From: Hyphomicrobiales bacterium
Lineage (GTDB): Bacteria > Pseudomonadota > Alphaproteobacteria > Rhizobiales > Kaistiaceae
DNA: 64,000 nt
Assembly (NCBI GenBank): GCA_017305635.1
Contig: JAFKKF010000008.1
Coordinates: 310,001 to 374,000 of the forward strand
Reading direction: 5' to 3'
Both the position numbers and the translations under genes were made by a program. Within the stretch, counting starts at the first letter, position 1. Every line of letters starts with the position of its first letter. This document shows positions 34,356 to 44,223 of the stretch, in pieces. The notes beneath the pieces were generated by a model, which worked only from the letters and a program-made list of their open reading frames with translations, was not told the origin of the DNA and did no database searches.

Positions 34356-35845
34356 GATCCAACCCTCGACCCGAAGGCGGCATCAACGATCGCTGCCGAG
34401 GAAAGCTCGCTGCCGGCGAGCGATTTGCGGATTTCGCCATCCGCCATGACCAGAACCCGGTCGGCCAGCCCGACGAGCTCGTACGTGTCGCTCGAATAGA
34501 AGATCACGCCGACGCCCTCGCGCGCGAGCGCCCGCACGAGTTCATAGATCTGATGCTTGGTAGAGATATCGACCCCGCGGGTCACGTCATCGAGGAGCAG
34601 CACGGCGGGCCGCATCTGCAGCCATTTCTCCAGAAGGACCTTTTGCTGGTTGCCGCCGCTCAGCGCCCGGATCGGGGTGTGGCCGCTGCGCGTCCGGATC
34701 TTGAGGCGGTCGATCGCCTCGGCGACCGTGGCCCGCTCCTTTCGGAAGCGGATGAGCCCGAACCACGAACTCAGCCAGCCGAGGGCGAGCGAGGCAAACG
34801 TCATGTTGAACGCGACGCTCTTGTCGAGGAAGACGCCTTCGCTTTTTCGTTCGAGCGGGACATAGGCGATGCCGGCCCCGATGGCGTCGCGTGGTCCGCG
34901 CAGGCGCAGCGGCCGGCCCTTGAGCGCGACCGAACCGCCGCGCAGCGGCAGCACTCCGAACAGGGCGCGCAGCAGCTCCGTCTGTCCCTGTCCGACGAGG
35001 CCGCCGAGGCCGAGTATCTCGCCGGGCGCCAGCGAGAAGGTTGTGCGCGAGAGCATCGGACCCTCGAGATTGTCGACGCCGAGCAAGGTACCTTCGCGAG
35101 GCGGCACCTTCGGCGGAAATCCGCCGCTCGTGTCCCGGCCGGTCATCAGCCTGACGGCACGATCCTGGGGCATCGCGGGGCGATCCGCGACCTCGACCAG
35201 GCGGCCGTTGCGCATCACGGCGACCCGATCGCAGAAGGTCGCGATCTCGTCCCAGCGATGCGAGATGAAGAGGACAATTCGCTCCGCATCGCGAAGCTTC
35301 CGCACCAGCCGCGCAAGCCAGCTCACCTCGCTCTGGCCGAGAGAAGACGTCGCCTCGTCGAGAACCAGCACTGTCGGATCGCGTTCGACCGAGCGCACGA
35401 TCTCGATCATCTGGCGCTGGCCGAGCGGCAGATCGCGCACGCGCGCGGTGGGCGCGATGTCGAGCTGATACCGTTCGAGGATTTCGCTCGCTTCGCGGAT
35501 GGCGCGGCGGCGGTCGATGCTGAGCCAGCGGTGTTTCGGCGCCTTGAGGAGAAAGAGATTGTCCGCGACGGTGAGATTGCCGATCAGCGCCAGCTCCTGG
35601 AACACGCTGTCAATGCCGTGGGTGAGCGCGTCGCTGGGGCTGCGCAGAGCGAGCCGATTGCCGTCGAGGTGGATGCTTCCCTGGTCGGGGGCGACCACGC
35701 CGGCCACCATGCGGATAACCGTCGACTTGCCGGCGCCATTTTCGCCGACAAGCCCGAGCACCTGCCCCCGCGCGGCATCAAAACTGACATCGCGAACGGC
35801 ATGGGTAGCGCCGAAGCGCTTATCGATGCCGCGAATGCTGAGCAT
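34352..35845 (-). CDS. ABC sugar transporter ATP-binding protein (RbsA/MglA type)
   Basis: Product of 497 aa with two fused nucleotide-binding domains. The N-terminal one is canonical (GENGAGKST, signature LPLGQRQMIEIVRS, Walker B VLVLDEATSSL). The second has the degenerate Walker A usual in this family (GLGGLVGQGQTELLRALFG) and signature ALSGGNQQKVLLEKWLQ. ATG 35845 is chosen because homology starts there; the frame extends further upstream into the GntR gene. It overlaps the regulator gene by 26 bases, so regulator and importer are on one message. Confidence 0.92.
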   Translation of the reverse strand: MLSIRGIDKRFGATHAVRDVSFDAARGQVLGLVGENGAGKSTVIRMVAGVVAPDQGSIHLDGNRLALRSPSDALTHGIDSVFQELALIGNLTVADNLFLLKAPKHRWLSIDRRRAIREASEILERYQLDIAPTARVRDLPLGQRQMIEIVRSVERDPTVLVLDEATSSLGQSEVSWLARLVRKLRDAERIVLFISHRWDEIATFCDRVAVMRNGRLVEVADRPAMPQDRAVRLMTGRDTSGGFPPKVPPREGTLLGVDNLEGPMLSRTTFSLAPGEILGLGGLVGQGQTELLRALFGVLPLRGGSVALKGRPLRLRGPRDAIGAGIAYVPLERKSEGVFLDKSVAFNMTFASLALGWLSSWFGLIRFRKERATVAEAIDRLKIRTRSGHTPIRALSGGNQQKVLLEKWLQMRPAVLLLDDVTRGVDISTKHQIYELVRALAREGVGVIFYSSDTYELVGLADRVLVMADGEIRKSLAGSELSSAAIVDAAFGSRVGS

Positions 35846-36590
35846 CGATGGTCGCCTTGTCTGATTGCTGCGGAAAGAGGGCCCGGTAGTCCTCGGCACG
35901 ACGGGTGGAGCGGCGTCCGCTCGCCGAAGGCACCTGCACGGCGCCCTCGAGCTCAACCGTGCGCATGATATGGCGCTTCAGCGTGCGGGCAGCGCCGGCA
36001 GTGTCGCCCTTGCGGAGCGAGGCCAATATCTCGACGTGCTCCTTGAAAGATTGCTGCCGGAAGGACTGGCCGGCATTGAACAGGCGAACCCTGAGCGCTT
36101 CGGCGATGCCCGAGATCAGCGAATAGGCCTGCTCCAGGTAGCGATTGCCGGAGAGGGTGATGAAGGCGAGGTGAAAGGCGGTATCGGCGACGATGTAGTC
36201 GGGCGCGCTACGCGTCTTCCGCGCCGCCGCCATCTGCGCGATGTTGGCGGAAAGCACCCGCAGCAGCCGCTCGCGATCGCGGACGAGCGCATGACGCATC
36301 GCGTCGGTCTCGATCAGGCAGCGGAAGCCGCTCAGCTTGTCGATGTCCTCCGAGGTCGGGGCGCAGACATAGGTGCCCGCCTGCGGGGCAATGGTCACCA
36401 GCCCCTTTTCGCGAAGTTCGATCAGGGCTCCCCGGACGGGAGCCTTGCTCATGCCGAGCGCGGCGGCCAACTGTGCCTCGGACAGCGGCTCGCCGAAAGC
36501 CAAGCGACCTGAGACGATCGCGTCGCGGATCTGGGTCGCAGCCTTCCTGGTCAGGGACACGGGATACGTCACCTCGGTTGTTTCGCTCAT
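35820..36590 (-). CDS. GntR-family regulator, FadR/FCD subfamily
   Basis: Product of 256 aa: a winged HTH at about 10-75 (FGEPLSEAQLAAALGMSKAP, VRGALIELREKGLV) and an all-helical FCD effector domain whose metal-binding histidines are visible in DTAFHLAFITL, SFKEHVEIL and TLKRHIMRT. FCD regulators usually respond to organic or sugar acids. It is the first gene of the minus-strand operon and faces the binding-protein gene, so it probably controls both directions from the 36591-36767 intergenic region. Confidence 0.9.
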   Translation of the reverse strand: MSETTEVTYPVSLTRKAATQIRDAIVSGRLAFGEPLSEAQLAAALGMSKAPVRGALIELREKGLVTIAPQAGTYVCAPTSEDIDKLSGFRCLIETDAMRHALVRDRERLLRVLSANIAQMAAARKTRSAPDYIVADTAFHLAFITLSGNRYLEQAYSLISGIAEALRVRLFNAGQSFRQQSFKEHVEILASLRKGDTAGAARTLKRHIMRTVELEGAVQVPSASGRRSTRRAEDYRALFPQQSDKATIDAQHSRHR

Positions 36591-36655
36591 GCCAGACTAT
36601 GCCGCATTCGATGCTCCTGCGAGCGACGCGCGACCAATAACGCGACGCCCGTCGC

Positions 36656-36684
36656 TTGACAACTGATATTCTAGACGATCAGAT
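36656..36684 (+). promoter_or_regulatory. Candidate promoter for the binding-protein operon
   Basis: TTGACA at 36656-36661 is followed after 17 bases by TCAGAT (36679-36684), a modest -10. The spacer is unusually AT-rich and includes ATATTCTAGACGATC, a plausible regulator site. It lies about 85 bases before the coding start at 36768. Confidence 0.4.
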
Positions 36685-36767
36685 ATGCCCAACTGCGTTC
36701 GATGGGAAAGCGTCGGCGAAAGCCGCCGACGCTCAGTGAAACGCGTTAAATGGAGAGGGAACTCGTG

Positions 36768-37787
36768 ATGAACATACGATCTTGCATGGTGCCGCTGATG
36801 GCGCTTGGCCTCGCCGCAACTCTCGGTACGGCGGCGGGGGCCGCCGACAAGCCGTACGAAATCGCGCTCAGCAATTCGTACATAGGCAATCAGTGGCGCA
36901 TCGAATCGATCAATCTCGCCAAGGCCTACGCCAACAAGGCACTGAAGGACCGGGTCGTGCTCACGGTGGTGAGTTCGGGGACCGAAGTGCAGAAGCAGAT
37001 TGCGGTCATGAATGACATGATCGCGCGCGGGGTCGATGCCATCCTGGTCAATCCCGCTTCGGAGCACGGGCTCGACGCCGTGATCGGCCAGGCCACGGCG
37101 CGGGGCATTCCGGTAATCGCGTTCGACCATCCGGTGTCTTCGCCGGACGCGTATCGCGTGCACGTCGATTTCGCGAAGTTCGGCGAAATCCAGGCGCAAT
37201 GGCTGGCTGATGCGCTGAACGGCAAGGGCGACATCATCGTCAATCGCGGCGTGCCCGGCATTGGTGGCGACCAGGAGATCTATGACGGCGCCATGTCGGT
37301 GCTGAAGAAGTATCCGGATATCAAGGTCGTGGCCGAGGTCTTCGGCAAGTGGGACGACACGGTCAGCGAAACCGAGGTGACCAAGGCGCTGATCGCCCAT
37401 CCAAAGGTCGACGGCGTCCTCAATCAGTATGGCGCCTACGGCGCGCTGCAGGCGTTTCTCAACCTGAAGCGTCCCCTCGTGCCAATGAGCGGCGACGATT
37501 CGAACGGGTGGCGCGTAGCGCTGCTGAAGTACAAGGACCAGGGCCTGCGCGGCATTTCGGCAGGCGATCCTCCGAGCCTCGGCGCCTACGCGCTCAAGGT
37601 CGCCGTCGAGATTCTCGACAAGAAGGATGTGCCGCGCGACATTGTCGTGCCGATCCCGACGATGACGACCGAGACCGCCGAGGTCGGCGTGAACGTGTTC
37701 CCCGACCTGCCGGCCGGCACCTTCCCCGGCATCGACATCCCCGGCGCCGACCTCGGCCTGACGATGGACGACGCCATGGGCAAGTAG
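36768..37787 (+). CDS. Ribose-type ABC sugar-binding protein
   Basis: Product of 339 aa with a signal peptide (MNIRSCMVPLMALGLAATLG, cleaved near GAA) and the Peripla_BP_4 fold (IALSNSYIGNQWRIESINLA, ARGVDAILVNPASEHGLDAV, GIPVIAFDHPVSSPDAYRVH). It supplies the RbsA/RbsC-type importer encoded divergently. ATG 36768 is preceded by GGAGAGGGA with eight-base spacing; an ATG at 36750 lies before that site. A strong hairpin follows the gene. The acidic, hydroxyl-rich pocket style suits a sugar or sugar acid, but the ligand is not readable. Confidence 0.9.
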   Translation: MNIRSCMVPLMALGLAATLGTAAGAADKPYEIALSNSYIGNQWRIESINLAKAYANKALKDRVVLTVVSSGTEVQKQIAVMNDMIARGVDAILVNPASEHGLDAVIGQATARGIPVIAFDHPVSSPDAYRVHVDFAKFGEIQAQWLADALNGKGDIIVNRGVPGIGGDQEIYDGAMSVLKKYPDIKVVAEVFGKWDDTVSETEVTKALIAHPKVDGVLNQYGAYGALQAFLNLKRPLVPMSGDDSNGWRVALLKYKDQGLRGISAGDPPSLGAYALKVAVEILDKKDVPRDIVVPIPTMTTETAEVGVNVFPDLPAGTFPGIDIPGADLGLTMDDAMGK

Positions 37788-37807
37788 GCCCAGCCAGACC
37801 ACATCGC

Positions 37808-37836
37808 GCGAGCCGGCTCCCCCCGGGCCGGCTCGC
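37808..37836 (+). terminator. Strong intercistronic stem-loop
   Basis: GCGAGCCGGC (37808-37817) and GCCGGCTCGC (37827-37836) pair perfectly over ten bases with a nine-base loop. There is no T-run, and the next gene starts 32 bases later. It is therefore more likely an attenuator or mRNA 3'-end stabiliser that keeps binding-protein levels above those of the enzymes. Confidence 0.65.
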
Positions 37837-37868
37837 CATCACCACACCAGATATCGGAACGCCAGGCC

Positions 37869-38765
37869 ATGTCCGAATTGCGCATCATCGACCCGCATCA
37901 GCACTTCTGGAAGCTCGACGCGCCGCAGGGCTACCCGTGGCTCCAGAAGCGCCCGCTCGGGCCCAGCGTGGCCGGCGATCTCGCCCGCATCGCCCATGAC
38001 TACCTGATCGACGACTACCTCGCCGACACGGCCGGCTTCAACGTGGTCAAATCCGTCCACGTCGAGGCGATCGCGCGCGATCCGGTCGCGGAAACCGCAT
38101 GGCTCCAGGGATTGGCGGACCGGCACGGCTTTCCGCACGGCGCGGTCGTGCGCGCCTCGCTGCATCAGCCCGATGTGGAGAGCGAACTCGAAAGGCAGAC
38201 CCAGTTCGCCATCGTGCGAGGGGTTCGGGACATCCTCAACTGGCACAAGAACCCGGCGGTAAGCTATATCGAGCGCTCCGACCTGCTGACCGATCCGGCC
38301 TGGCTGCGCGGCTTTGCCCTGCTGAAGAAATTCAACCTGTCATTCGACATGCAACTCTATCCGCTGCAGATGATGGACGCTGCCGCGGTGGCGCGGCGGC
38401 ATCCGGACGTGCCCGTCATCCTCAATCATGCCGGCATGCCGGTCGACCGCGATGTCGAAAGCCTCGAACATTGGCGCAAGGGCATGCGCGCGCTTGCCGC
38501 CTGCGACAACGTGACGGTCAAGGTCTCGGGCCTCGGCATGGTCGACTGGAACTGGACTACGGAGAGCATCAGGCCGTTCGTTCTGGAAACCATCGACATA
38601 TTCGGGGTCGATCGCTCGATGTTTGCGAGTAATTTCCCGGTGGACCAGATCTACAGCGACTTCGCGACGCTCTATCGCGCATTCTTCGAGATCACGGAGC
38701 AGTTCAGTCCGTCGGAGAAGGCCAAGCTGTTCCACGACAATGCCGAGAGAGTCTATCGGCTCTGA
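37869..38765 (+). CDS. Amidohydrolase-2 family metal hydrolase, L-fuconolactonase-like
   Basis: Product of 298 aa, a TIM-barrel hydrolase of COG3618 type: N-terminal IIDPHQHFWKLDAPQGYPWL, barrel strands SFDMQLYPLQMM and VILNHAGMPVDRD, and the C-terminal acid in FASNFPVDQIYSDFATLYRA. Characterised members open sugar lactones such as L-fucono- or L-rhamnono-lactone. The gene order binding protein, lactonase, dehydratase supports that role: lactone to aldonate, which the next enzyme then dehydrates. Confidence 0.85.
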   Translation: MSELRIIDPHQHFWKLDAPQGYPWLQKRPLGPSVAGDLARIAHDYLIDDYLADTAGFNVVKSVHVEAIARDPVAETAWLQGLADRHGFPHGAVVRASLHQPDVESELERQTQFAIVRGVRDILNWHKNPAVSYIERSDLLTDPAWLRGFALLKKFNLSFDMQLYPLQMMDAAAVARRHPDVPVILNHAGMPVDRDVESLEHWRKGMRALAACDNVTVKVSGLGMVDWNWTTESIRPFVLETIDIFGVDRSMFASNFPVDQIYSDFATLYRAFFEITEQFSPSEKAKLFHDNAERVYRL

Positions 38766-38807
38766 TTCCTGCGCCTTGAAGTTCCGTACCATTCCAGAGG
38801 ACGTTCT

Positions 38808-39911
38808 ATGCCGACGATCACGCGGGTTGAAATCTTCCAGGTCGATCTGCCTGCCAAGGTAGCGCGCAGCGATGCGATCCAGGCGTTCAAGAAGCAGGAA
38901 ACGCCGATGGTCCGCATCTGGACCGACGACGGCGCTGAGGGCACCGGCTACAGCTACACCATCGGCACCGGTGGCTCGGCGGTGATCGCCATGATCCGCG
39001 ACTACATGGCTCCCTGGCTGATCGGCCGGGATGCGGCGATGGTCGAGGAAATCTGGAAAGGGCTCTTCTTCTACACGCACGCGAATTCGGTCGGCGCCAC
39101 GGTAAGCCTGGCCCTGTCGGCGATCGACACGGCCCTGTGGGACCTTCGCTGCAAGCGCGCCGGCGCGCCGCTTCACGTGATCGCCGGCGGAGCGCAGGAA
39201 CGCATCCCGATCTACAACACGGAAGGCGGCTGGCTCAACTTCACGGTCCAGGAGCTCATCGACCATGCTCTGGAGGCGCGCGAAGCCGGCTTCCGCGGCT
39301 TCAAGGTCAAGGTCGGCCAGCCCCACGTCGCCGAGGATGGCTCGCGCCTTGGCGCCGTCCGGAACGCGCTCGGCGCCGACTTCGAAATCATGGTCGATGC
39401 GAACCAGTGCTTCAATCTCTCGGAGGCGATCCGGCGCGCCAAGCGCTTCGAGGAATTCGACCTTGCCTGGTTCGAGGAGCCGATGCCGGCCGAGGATATC
39501 GACGGCCACGTGCGGCTGTCGCGGTCGACGTCGATGCCGATCGCGATCGGCGAGTCGCTCTACCATCCCTCGCATTTCCGCGAATATCTCCAGCGCGGCG
39601 GCTGCTCGATCGTCCAGGTGGACGTTGCCCGCATCGGGGGCATCACGCCGTGGCTGAAGACGGCACATCTTGCCGAATCGTTCAACATGCAGGTCTGCCC
39701 TCACTACCTGATGGAACTGCATGTCGGGCTCTGCGCGGCGGTTCCCAACGCAGCCTGGGTGGAATTCATCCCGCAGCTCGACGCGGCGACGGAATCGAAG
39801 ATCAAGATTGTCGACGGCTATGCCGTTCCCTCCAGCGAGGTCGGTCTCGGCATTGCCTGGGACTGGAAGGCGATCGAAAGGATGCGAACCGGCTACGCGG
39901 TGGTTGAATGA
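38808..39911 (+). CDS. Enolase-superfamily (mandelate racemase group) sugar-acid dehydratase
   Basis: Product of 367 aa with the full mandelate-racemase-type catalytic set: K166-x-K168 (GFRGFKVKVG), metal ligands D197, E223 and E249 (MVDANQ, WFEEPMP, AIGESL), and the D272/H299 dyad (VQVDVARIGG, VCPHYLMELH). The spacing matches mandelate racemase with a constant +2 offset. Most relatives dehydrate aldonates to 2-keto-3-deoxy acids. Placed after the lactonase-like gene, an aldonate is the likely substrate; which sugar is unknown. Confidence 0.88.
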   Translation: MPTITRVEIFQVDLPAKVARSDAIQAFKKQETPMVRIWTDDGAEGTGYSYTIGTGGSAVIAMIRDYMAPWLIGRDAAMVEEIWKGLFFYTHANSVGATVSLALSAIDTALWDLRCKRAGAPLHVIAGGAQERIPIYNTEGGWLNFTVQELIDHALEAREAGFRGFKVKVGQPHVAEDGSRLGAVRNALGADFEIMVDANQCFNLSEAIRRAKRFEEFDLAWFEEPMPAEDIDGHVRLSRSTSMPIAIGESLYHPSHFREYLQRGGCSIVQVDVARIGGITPWLKTAHLAESFNMQVCPHYLMELHVGLCAAVPNAAWVEFIPQLDAATESKIKIVDGYAVPSSEVGLGIAWDWKAIERMRTGYAVVE

Positions 39912-40021
39912 TCGGGGAGCAGCGTAGGCACGGCAGAGGCTTCGGCGGTTGTCCTTTTGGATTGTTCCGGCTTGGTGCGGGACACCGAGGAGCGCCGGTG
40001 GGAGGATCCGAGGAATGCGCA

Positions 40022-40047
40022 GGGAAAGGGCCCGCTTGCCCTTTCCC
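40022..40047. terminator. Bidirectional hairpin between convergent genes
   Basis: GGGAAAGGGC (40022-40031) and GCCCTTTCCC (40038-40047) form a perfect ten-base stem with a six-base loop, between the dehydratase (plus strand) and nrdB (minus strand). It lacks a clear T-tract on either side, so termination efficiency is uncertain. Confidence 0.6.
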
Positions 40048-40067
40048 CTCCCATGAGGCTATCCGCG

Positions 40068-41201
40068 CTATTCCCAGCTCAGCGCGCCGCCGTTCTGATA
40101 CTCGATGACGCGGGTTTCGAAGAAGTTCTTCTCCTTCTTCAGGTCCATCGCCTCGCTCATCCACGGGAACGGGTTGTCGGCCTCGCCGAAGACCGGCGGG
40201 AGGCCGAGCTGGGCTGAGCGCCGGTTGGCGATGAAGTGCATGTACTCCTCACAGAGCGCGGCGTTCAGCCCGAGGAAGCCGCGCGGCATGGTGTCCCTGC
40301 CGTACGCGGCTTCCAGCTCCGCCGCGTCGCGGATCATGCCCGCGACCTCGGCCTGGAACGCCGGCGTCCAGAGGTGCGGGTTCTCCGCCTTGATCTGGTT
40401 GATGACATCGATGCCGAAGTTGAGGTGGATGCTCTCGTCGCGGAGGATGTACTGGTACTGCTCGGCTATGCCGACCATCTTGTTGCGGCGGCCGAGCGAC
40501 AGGATCTGCGCGAAGCCGGTATAGAACCACATGCCCTCGAAGACGACGTAGAAGGCGACGAGATCGCGCAGGAACCGCCGGTCGGCCTCCGGCGTGCCGG
40601 TGCGGAAATCGGGATCGTCCAGGCTCTGCGTATGCGCCAGCGCCCAGGCCGCCTTGTCGGTGATCGAGGGCACCTCGCGATACATGTTGAAGAGCTCACC
40701 CTCGTCGAGGGACAGGCTCTCGACGATGTACTGGAAGGTGTGCGTATGCACCGCCTCCTCGAAGGACTGTCGGAGGAGATATTGCCGGCATTCCGGGTTA
40801 GTCAGGTGCCGGTAGATCGCGAGCACGACGTTGTTGGCGACCAGGGACTCCGACGCAGCGAAGAAGCCGAGGTTGCGCTTCACCATGCGGCGCTCATCCT
40901 CGGTCAGGCCGTCCTTCGATTTCCAGAGCGCGATGTCCGCCTGCATGGAGACCTCGGTCGGCATCCAGTGATTGTTGCAGCCGGCGAGATATTTCTCCCA
41001 CGCCCAGCGGTACTTGAGCGGCAGGAGCTGGTTCACGTCGGCGCGGGCATTGATCATCGCCTTGTCGTCGACGCGGACGCGCGCCGCGCCCCGGTCGATG
41101 GTACCGAGGCCAGTCGCATCGGCTGCCAACGGGTCGTGCGGCAATGCGCGCGGCATGGCGGCGGAGGCGGGATTCGGTTCGGACCAGTCGAGCATCGTCA
41201 T
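40068..41201 (-). CDS. nrdB: Ribonucleotide reductase small (beta) subunit, class Ic signature
   Basis: Product of 377 aa. The six metal ligands are present with the spacing of Chlamydia trachomatis R2c: E118, E149, H152, E222, E256 and H259, each offset by 29 from E89, E120, H123, E193, E227 and H230. The residue at the radical-tyrosine position is F156 ([13 protein letters not shown]), as F127 in the Chlamydia protein, and ligand one is Glu rather than Asp. This predicts a Mn/Fe cofactor that replaces the tyrosyl radical. The C-terminal peptide (GGALSWE) would dock in NrdA. It lies 17 bases after nrdA in the same operon. Confidence 0.93.
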   Translation of the reverse strand: MTMLDWSEPNPASAAMPRALPHDPLAADATGLGTIDRGAARVRVDDKAMINARADVNQLLPLKYRWAWEKYLAGCNNHWMPTEVSMQADIALWKSKDGLTEDERRMVKRNLGFFAASESLVANNVVLAIYRHLTNPECRQYLLRQSFEEAVHTHTFQYIVESLSLDEGELFNMYREVPSITDKAAWALAHTQSLDDPDFRTGTPEADRRFLRDLVAFYVVFEGMWFYTGFAQILSLGRRNKMVGIAEQYQYILRDESIHLNFGIDVINQIKAENPHLWTPAFQAEVAGMIRDAAELEAAYGRDTMPRGFLGLNAALCEEYMHFIANRRSAQLGLPPVFGEADNPFPWMSEAMDLKKEKNFFETRVIEYQNGGALSWE

Positions 41202-41218
41202 GTTCTCGTCTCCTCGGC

Positions 41219-44101
41219 TCACTGGCAGGCTTCGCAGGTCGGGTCGTCGATGAGGCACGCCTTGCCCTCCGCCATCGTCGTCGGGATGAGGATCGGAGCG
41301 GCCGATGACGGCACCGTGGCCGATACCGCGTTGAGCTTGCCGTCGGTCCCCCTCAGGGTGGATTTCTCGACATGGGTCGCCGAGCGCGAACGAAGGTAAT
41401 AGGTGGTCTTCAGCCCCCGCCGCCAGGCGAGCCGGTAGAGCGCGTCGAGCTTCCTGCCGTTCGGATTCGCAATGTAGAGGTTGAGCGACTGCGCCTGGTC
41501 GATCCACTTCTGCCGGCGCGCCGCGGCCTCGATCAGCCACGCGGCGTCCATCTCGAAGGCGGTGGCATAGAGCGCCTTCAGGTCGTCCGGCACGCGGTCA
41601 ATCTGGCCGACCGAGCCGTCGAAATATTTCAAGTCCGAAACCATTACCTCGTCCCACAGGCCCCGCGCCTTCAGGTCATGGACGAGCGCGGCGTTCACCA
41701 CGGTGAAATCGCCCGACATGTTCGATTTGACGTAGAGGTTCTGGTAGGCGGGCTCGATCGACTGGGCAACGCCGCAGATGTTGGAGATGGTCGCGGTCGG
41801 CGCGATGGCCATGCAGTTCGAGTTGCGCATGCCGGTCGCGATCACCCGCTGGCGGAGCCCATCCCAGTCGAGGCGCGACGAGCGATCGACCTCGACTTCC
41901 GATCCGCGCGCCTCGTCGAGCAGGCGGATCGAGTCGATGGGGAGTATGCCCTTCGACCAGAGCGAGCCGTCGAAGCTCGGATACCGCCCACGCTCGGCGG
42001 CGAGATCGACCGATGCCGAAATGGCGTGGAAGGAGATCGCCTCCATGCTCACGTCGGCGAAAGCGACGGCCTCCTTCGAGGCGTAGGGCAGACGGAGCGT
42101 CTGCAGCGCATCCTGGAAACCCATGAGCCCGAGGCCGACGGGGCGATGACGGAGGTTGGACCGACGTGCTTCTGGGATGGTGTAGAAATTGATGTCGACG
42201 ACATTGTCGAGCATGCGCATCGCGGTCGTCACCGTACGCGCGAGACGCGCATGGTCGAGACCGGCGGCGGTCACATGATTGGCGAGATTGACCGAGCCGA
42301 GATTGCAGACCGCCACCTCGTCATTCGACGTGTTGAGCGTGATCTCCGTGCATAGGTTGGACGAATGCACGACGCCGGCATGCTGCTGCGGCGAGCGGAT
42401 GTTGCATGGGTCTTTGAACGTGACCCAGGGATGGCCGGTCTCGAAGAGCATGGTAAGCATGCGCCGCCAGAGGTCGAGAGCACGCACGCGCCGGAACACC
42501 TTGATGCGGCCCGCATCCGCGTCGGCCTCGCGCGCCTCGTAAGCCTCGCGGAAGGCCATGCCATAGAGATCATGCAGCTCCGGCACCTCGTCCGGAGAGA
42601 AGAGCGTCCATTCAGCGTCCGCCTGGACGCGCTCCATGAACAGGTCCGGCACCCAGTTGGCCGTGTTCATGTCGTGGCTGCGGCGGCGGTCGTCGCCGGT
42701 ATTCTTCCTGAGGTCGAGGAACTCCTCGATGTCGACGTGCCAGGTCTCGAGATAGGCGCAGACGGCGCCCTTCCGCTTGCCACCCTGGTTGACGGCGATG
42801 GCCGTGTCGTTGGCGACCTTCAGGAAGGGCACCACGCCCTGGCTCTCGCCATTGGTGCCCCTGATGTGCGCGCCGAGGCCGCGCACGCGCGTCCAGTCAT
42901 TGCCGAGGCCGCCGGAATATTTCGCCAGCAGCGCATTGTCCTTCACCGACTTGAAGATGCCGTCGAGGTCGTCGGGCACGGTGGTGAGGAAACATGAGGA
43001 GAGCTGCGCCCGCGTGGTGCCCGAATTGAAGAGGGTCGGGGTCGAGGCCATGAAGTCGAAGGAGGACAAGAGGTCGTAGAACTCGATGGCGCGTGCCTCG
43101 CGGTCGATCTCGCGAAGCGCCAGCCCCATGGCGACGCGCATGAAGAAGGCCTGCGGCAGCTCGAAGCGCGTGCCGGCTTCATGCAGGAAATAGCGGTCGT
43201 AGAGGGTCTGCAGGCCGAGGAACTGGAATTTTGCGTCGCGTTCGGCTTTCAGCGCCGCGGCGAGGCGGGCTAGGTCGAAGCGTGCCAGCTCGGGGTCGAG
43301 GCGGTCCAGCGCGATACCCTGAGCAACGAAGGCCGGGAAATAATCGGCATAGCGTGATGCCATCTCGGCCTGTGTCGCCTGGTCCGGGCGGCCGGCGACG
43401 AAGGTAAGGGCCTCGCGGCGCAGCTTATCGAGCAGGAGGCGGGCGCTGACGAAGGCGTAGTTCGGCTCGGTCTCGACCAGCGTGCGCGCGGCGAGGATCG
43501 GGGCCAGCGCCAATTCGTCGAGCGAGATGCCGTCATAGAGGTTGCGCGTCGCCTCGGCGAGGATCGGCTCGGCCGCGGTGCCGTCGAGCCCGGCGCAGGC
43601 TTCCTCGACGATGCGGGCGAGGCGGGAGGCATCGACGGGGACGAGACTGCCGTCCGCGCGCCTCATGCGGAGCGTGGGCGCGGCGGGCGCAATCGGCGCC
43701 TGCTTCACGGCGGCGCGCTCGCGTGCCCGCTCCTCGCGATAGAGCACATAGGCACGCGCCACCTTGTGGTGCTCGCCGCGCATGAGGGCAAGCTCGACCT
43801 GATCCTGGATGTCCTCGATATGGAAGAGGCGCGAAGCGTCCGGCCGGCGGGTCAGTCCATTCACCACCTGAGCCGTCAGCGCCTCCACCGCCTCGTGGAT
43901 GCGGCGCGAAGCCGCTGCGCCGGACCCCTCCACCGCGAGGAACGCTTTGGTCAGTGCCACGGCGATCTTCGACGCATCGAAGGCGGTGACGCTGCCGTTC
44001 CGGCGGATGACCCGGAACTCGGGTTCGGTCGGCTTGTCGATAGAGGCAATGGCGGAGAGGAGCGGCAGCGGCGCTGTGTGATGCGCTTCGGCAAGAGACA
44101 T
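41219..44101 (-). CDS. nrdA: Ribonucleotide reductase large (alpha) subunit with two ATP cones
   Basis: Product of 960 aa. Two tandem ATP-cone regions occupy about residues 28-120 ([20 protein letters not shown]) and 142-225 ([20 protein letters not shown]). The catalytic ten-stranded barrel has the redox cysteines in [14 protein letters not shown] and [12 protein letters not shown] and the radical-site motif SNLCTEITL. The C-terminal CEACQ is the thioredoxin-reducible swinging arm. It reduces nucleoside diphosphates with NrdB, independently of B12. Its leader carries a cobalamin riboswitch, so expression should fall when B12 is ample. ATG 44101 follows GGGGG-rich sequence; an overlapping ATGAATG lies just before it. 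Confidence 0.95.
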   Translation of the reverse strand: MSLAEAHHTAPLPLLSAIASIDKPTEPEFRVIRRNGSVTAFDASKIAVALTKAFLAVEGSGAAASRRIHEAVEALTAQVVNGLTRRPDASRLFHIEDIQDQVELALMRGEHHKVARAYVLYREERARERAAVKQAPIAPAAPTLRMRRADGSLVPVDASRLARIVEEACAGLDGTAAEPILAEATRNLYDGISLDELALAPILAARTLVETEPNYAFVSARLLLDKLRREALTFVAGRPDQATQAEMASRYADYFPAFVAQGIALDRLDPELARFDLARLAAALKAERDAKFQFLGLQTLYDRYFLHEAGTRFELPQAFFMRVAMGLALREIDREARAIEFYDLLSSFDFMASTPTLFNSGTTRAQLSSCFLTTVPDDLDGIFKSVKDNALLAKYSGGLGNDWTRVRGLGAHIRGTNGESQGVVPFLKVANDTAIAVNQGGKRKGAVCAYLETWHVDIEEFLDLRKNTGDDRRRSHDMNTANWVPDLFMERVQADAEWTLFSPDEVPELHDLYGMAFREAYEAREADADAGRIKVFRRVRALDLWRRMLTMLFETGHPWVTFKDPCNIRSPQQHAGVVHSSNLCTEITLNTSNDEVAVCNLGSVNLANHVTAAGLDHARLARTVTTAMRMLDNVVDINFYTIPEARRSNLRHRPVGLGLMGFQDALQTLRLPYASKEAVAFADVSMEAISFHAISASVDLAAERGRYPSFDGSLWSKGILPIDSIRLLDEARGSEVEVDRSSRLDWDGLRQRVIATGMRNSNCMAIAPTATISNICGVAQSIEPAYQNLYVKSNMSGDFTVVNAALVHDLKARGLWDEVMVSDLKYFDGSVGQIDRVPDDLKALYATAFEMDAAWLIEAAARRQKWIDQAQSLNLYIANPNGRKLDALYRLAWRRGLKTTYYLRSRSATHVEKSTLRGTDGKLNAVSATVPSSAAPILIPTTMAEGKACLIDDPTCEACQ

Positions 44102-44223
44102 TCATGACCCCCGTGGTTGGCTGACGGAGGCGCGACGATGCCGGCATGGCCGAAGGCAGCCGAGCGGCTGCGCGCGACCAAGCGACCCGCCGGGACACCC
44201 CGCCCGTGGACGTTCAAAGACCG

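Noticed and set aside
40734-40758. Phe in place of the radical Tyr as a sequencing error in nrdB
   Set aside because: The Glu first ligand and the constant ligand spacing independently match class Ic proteins, so the Phe is expected.
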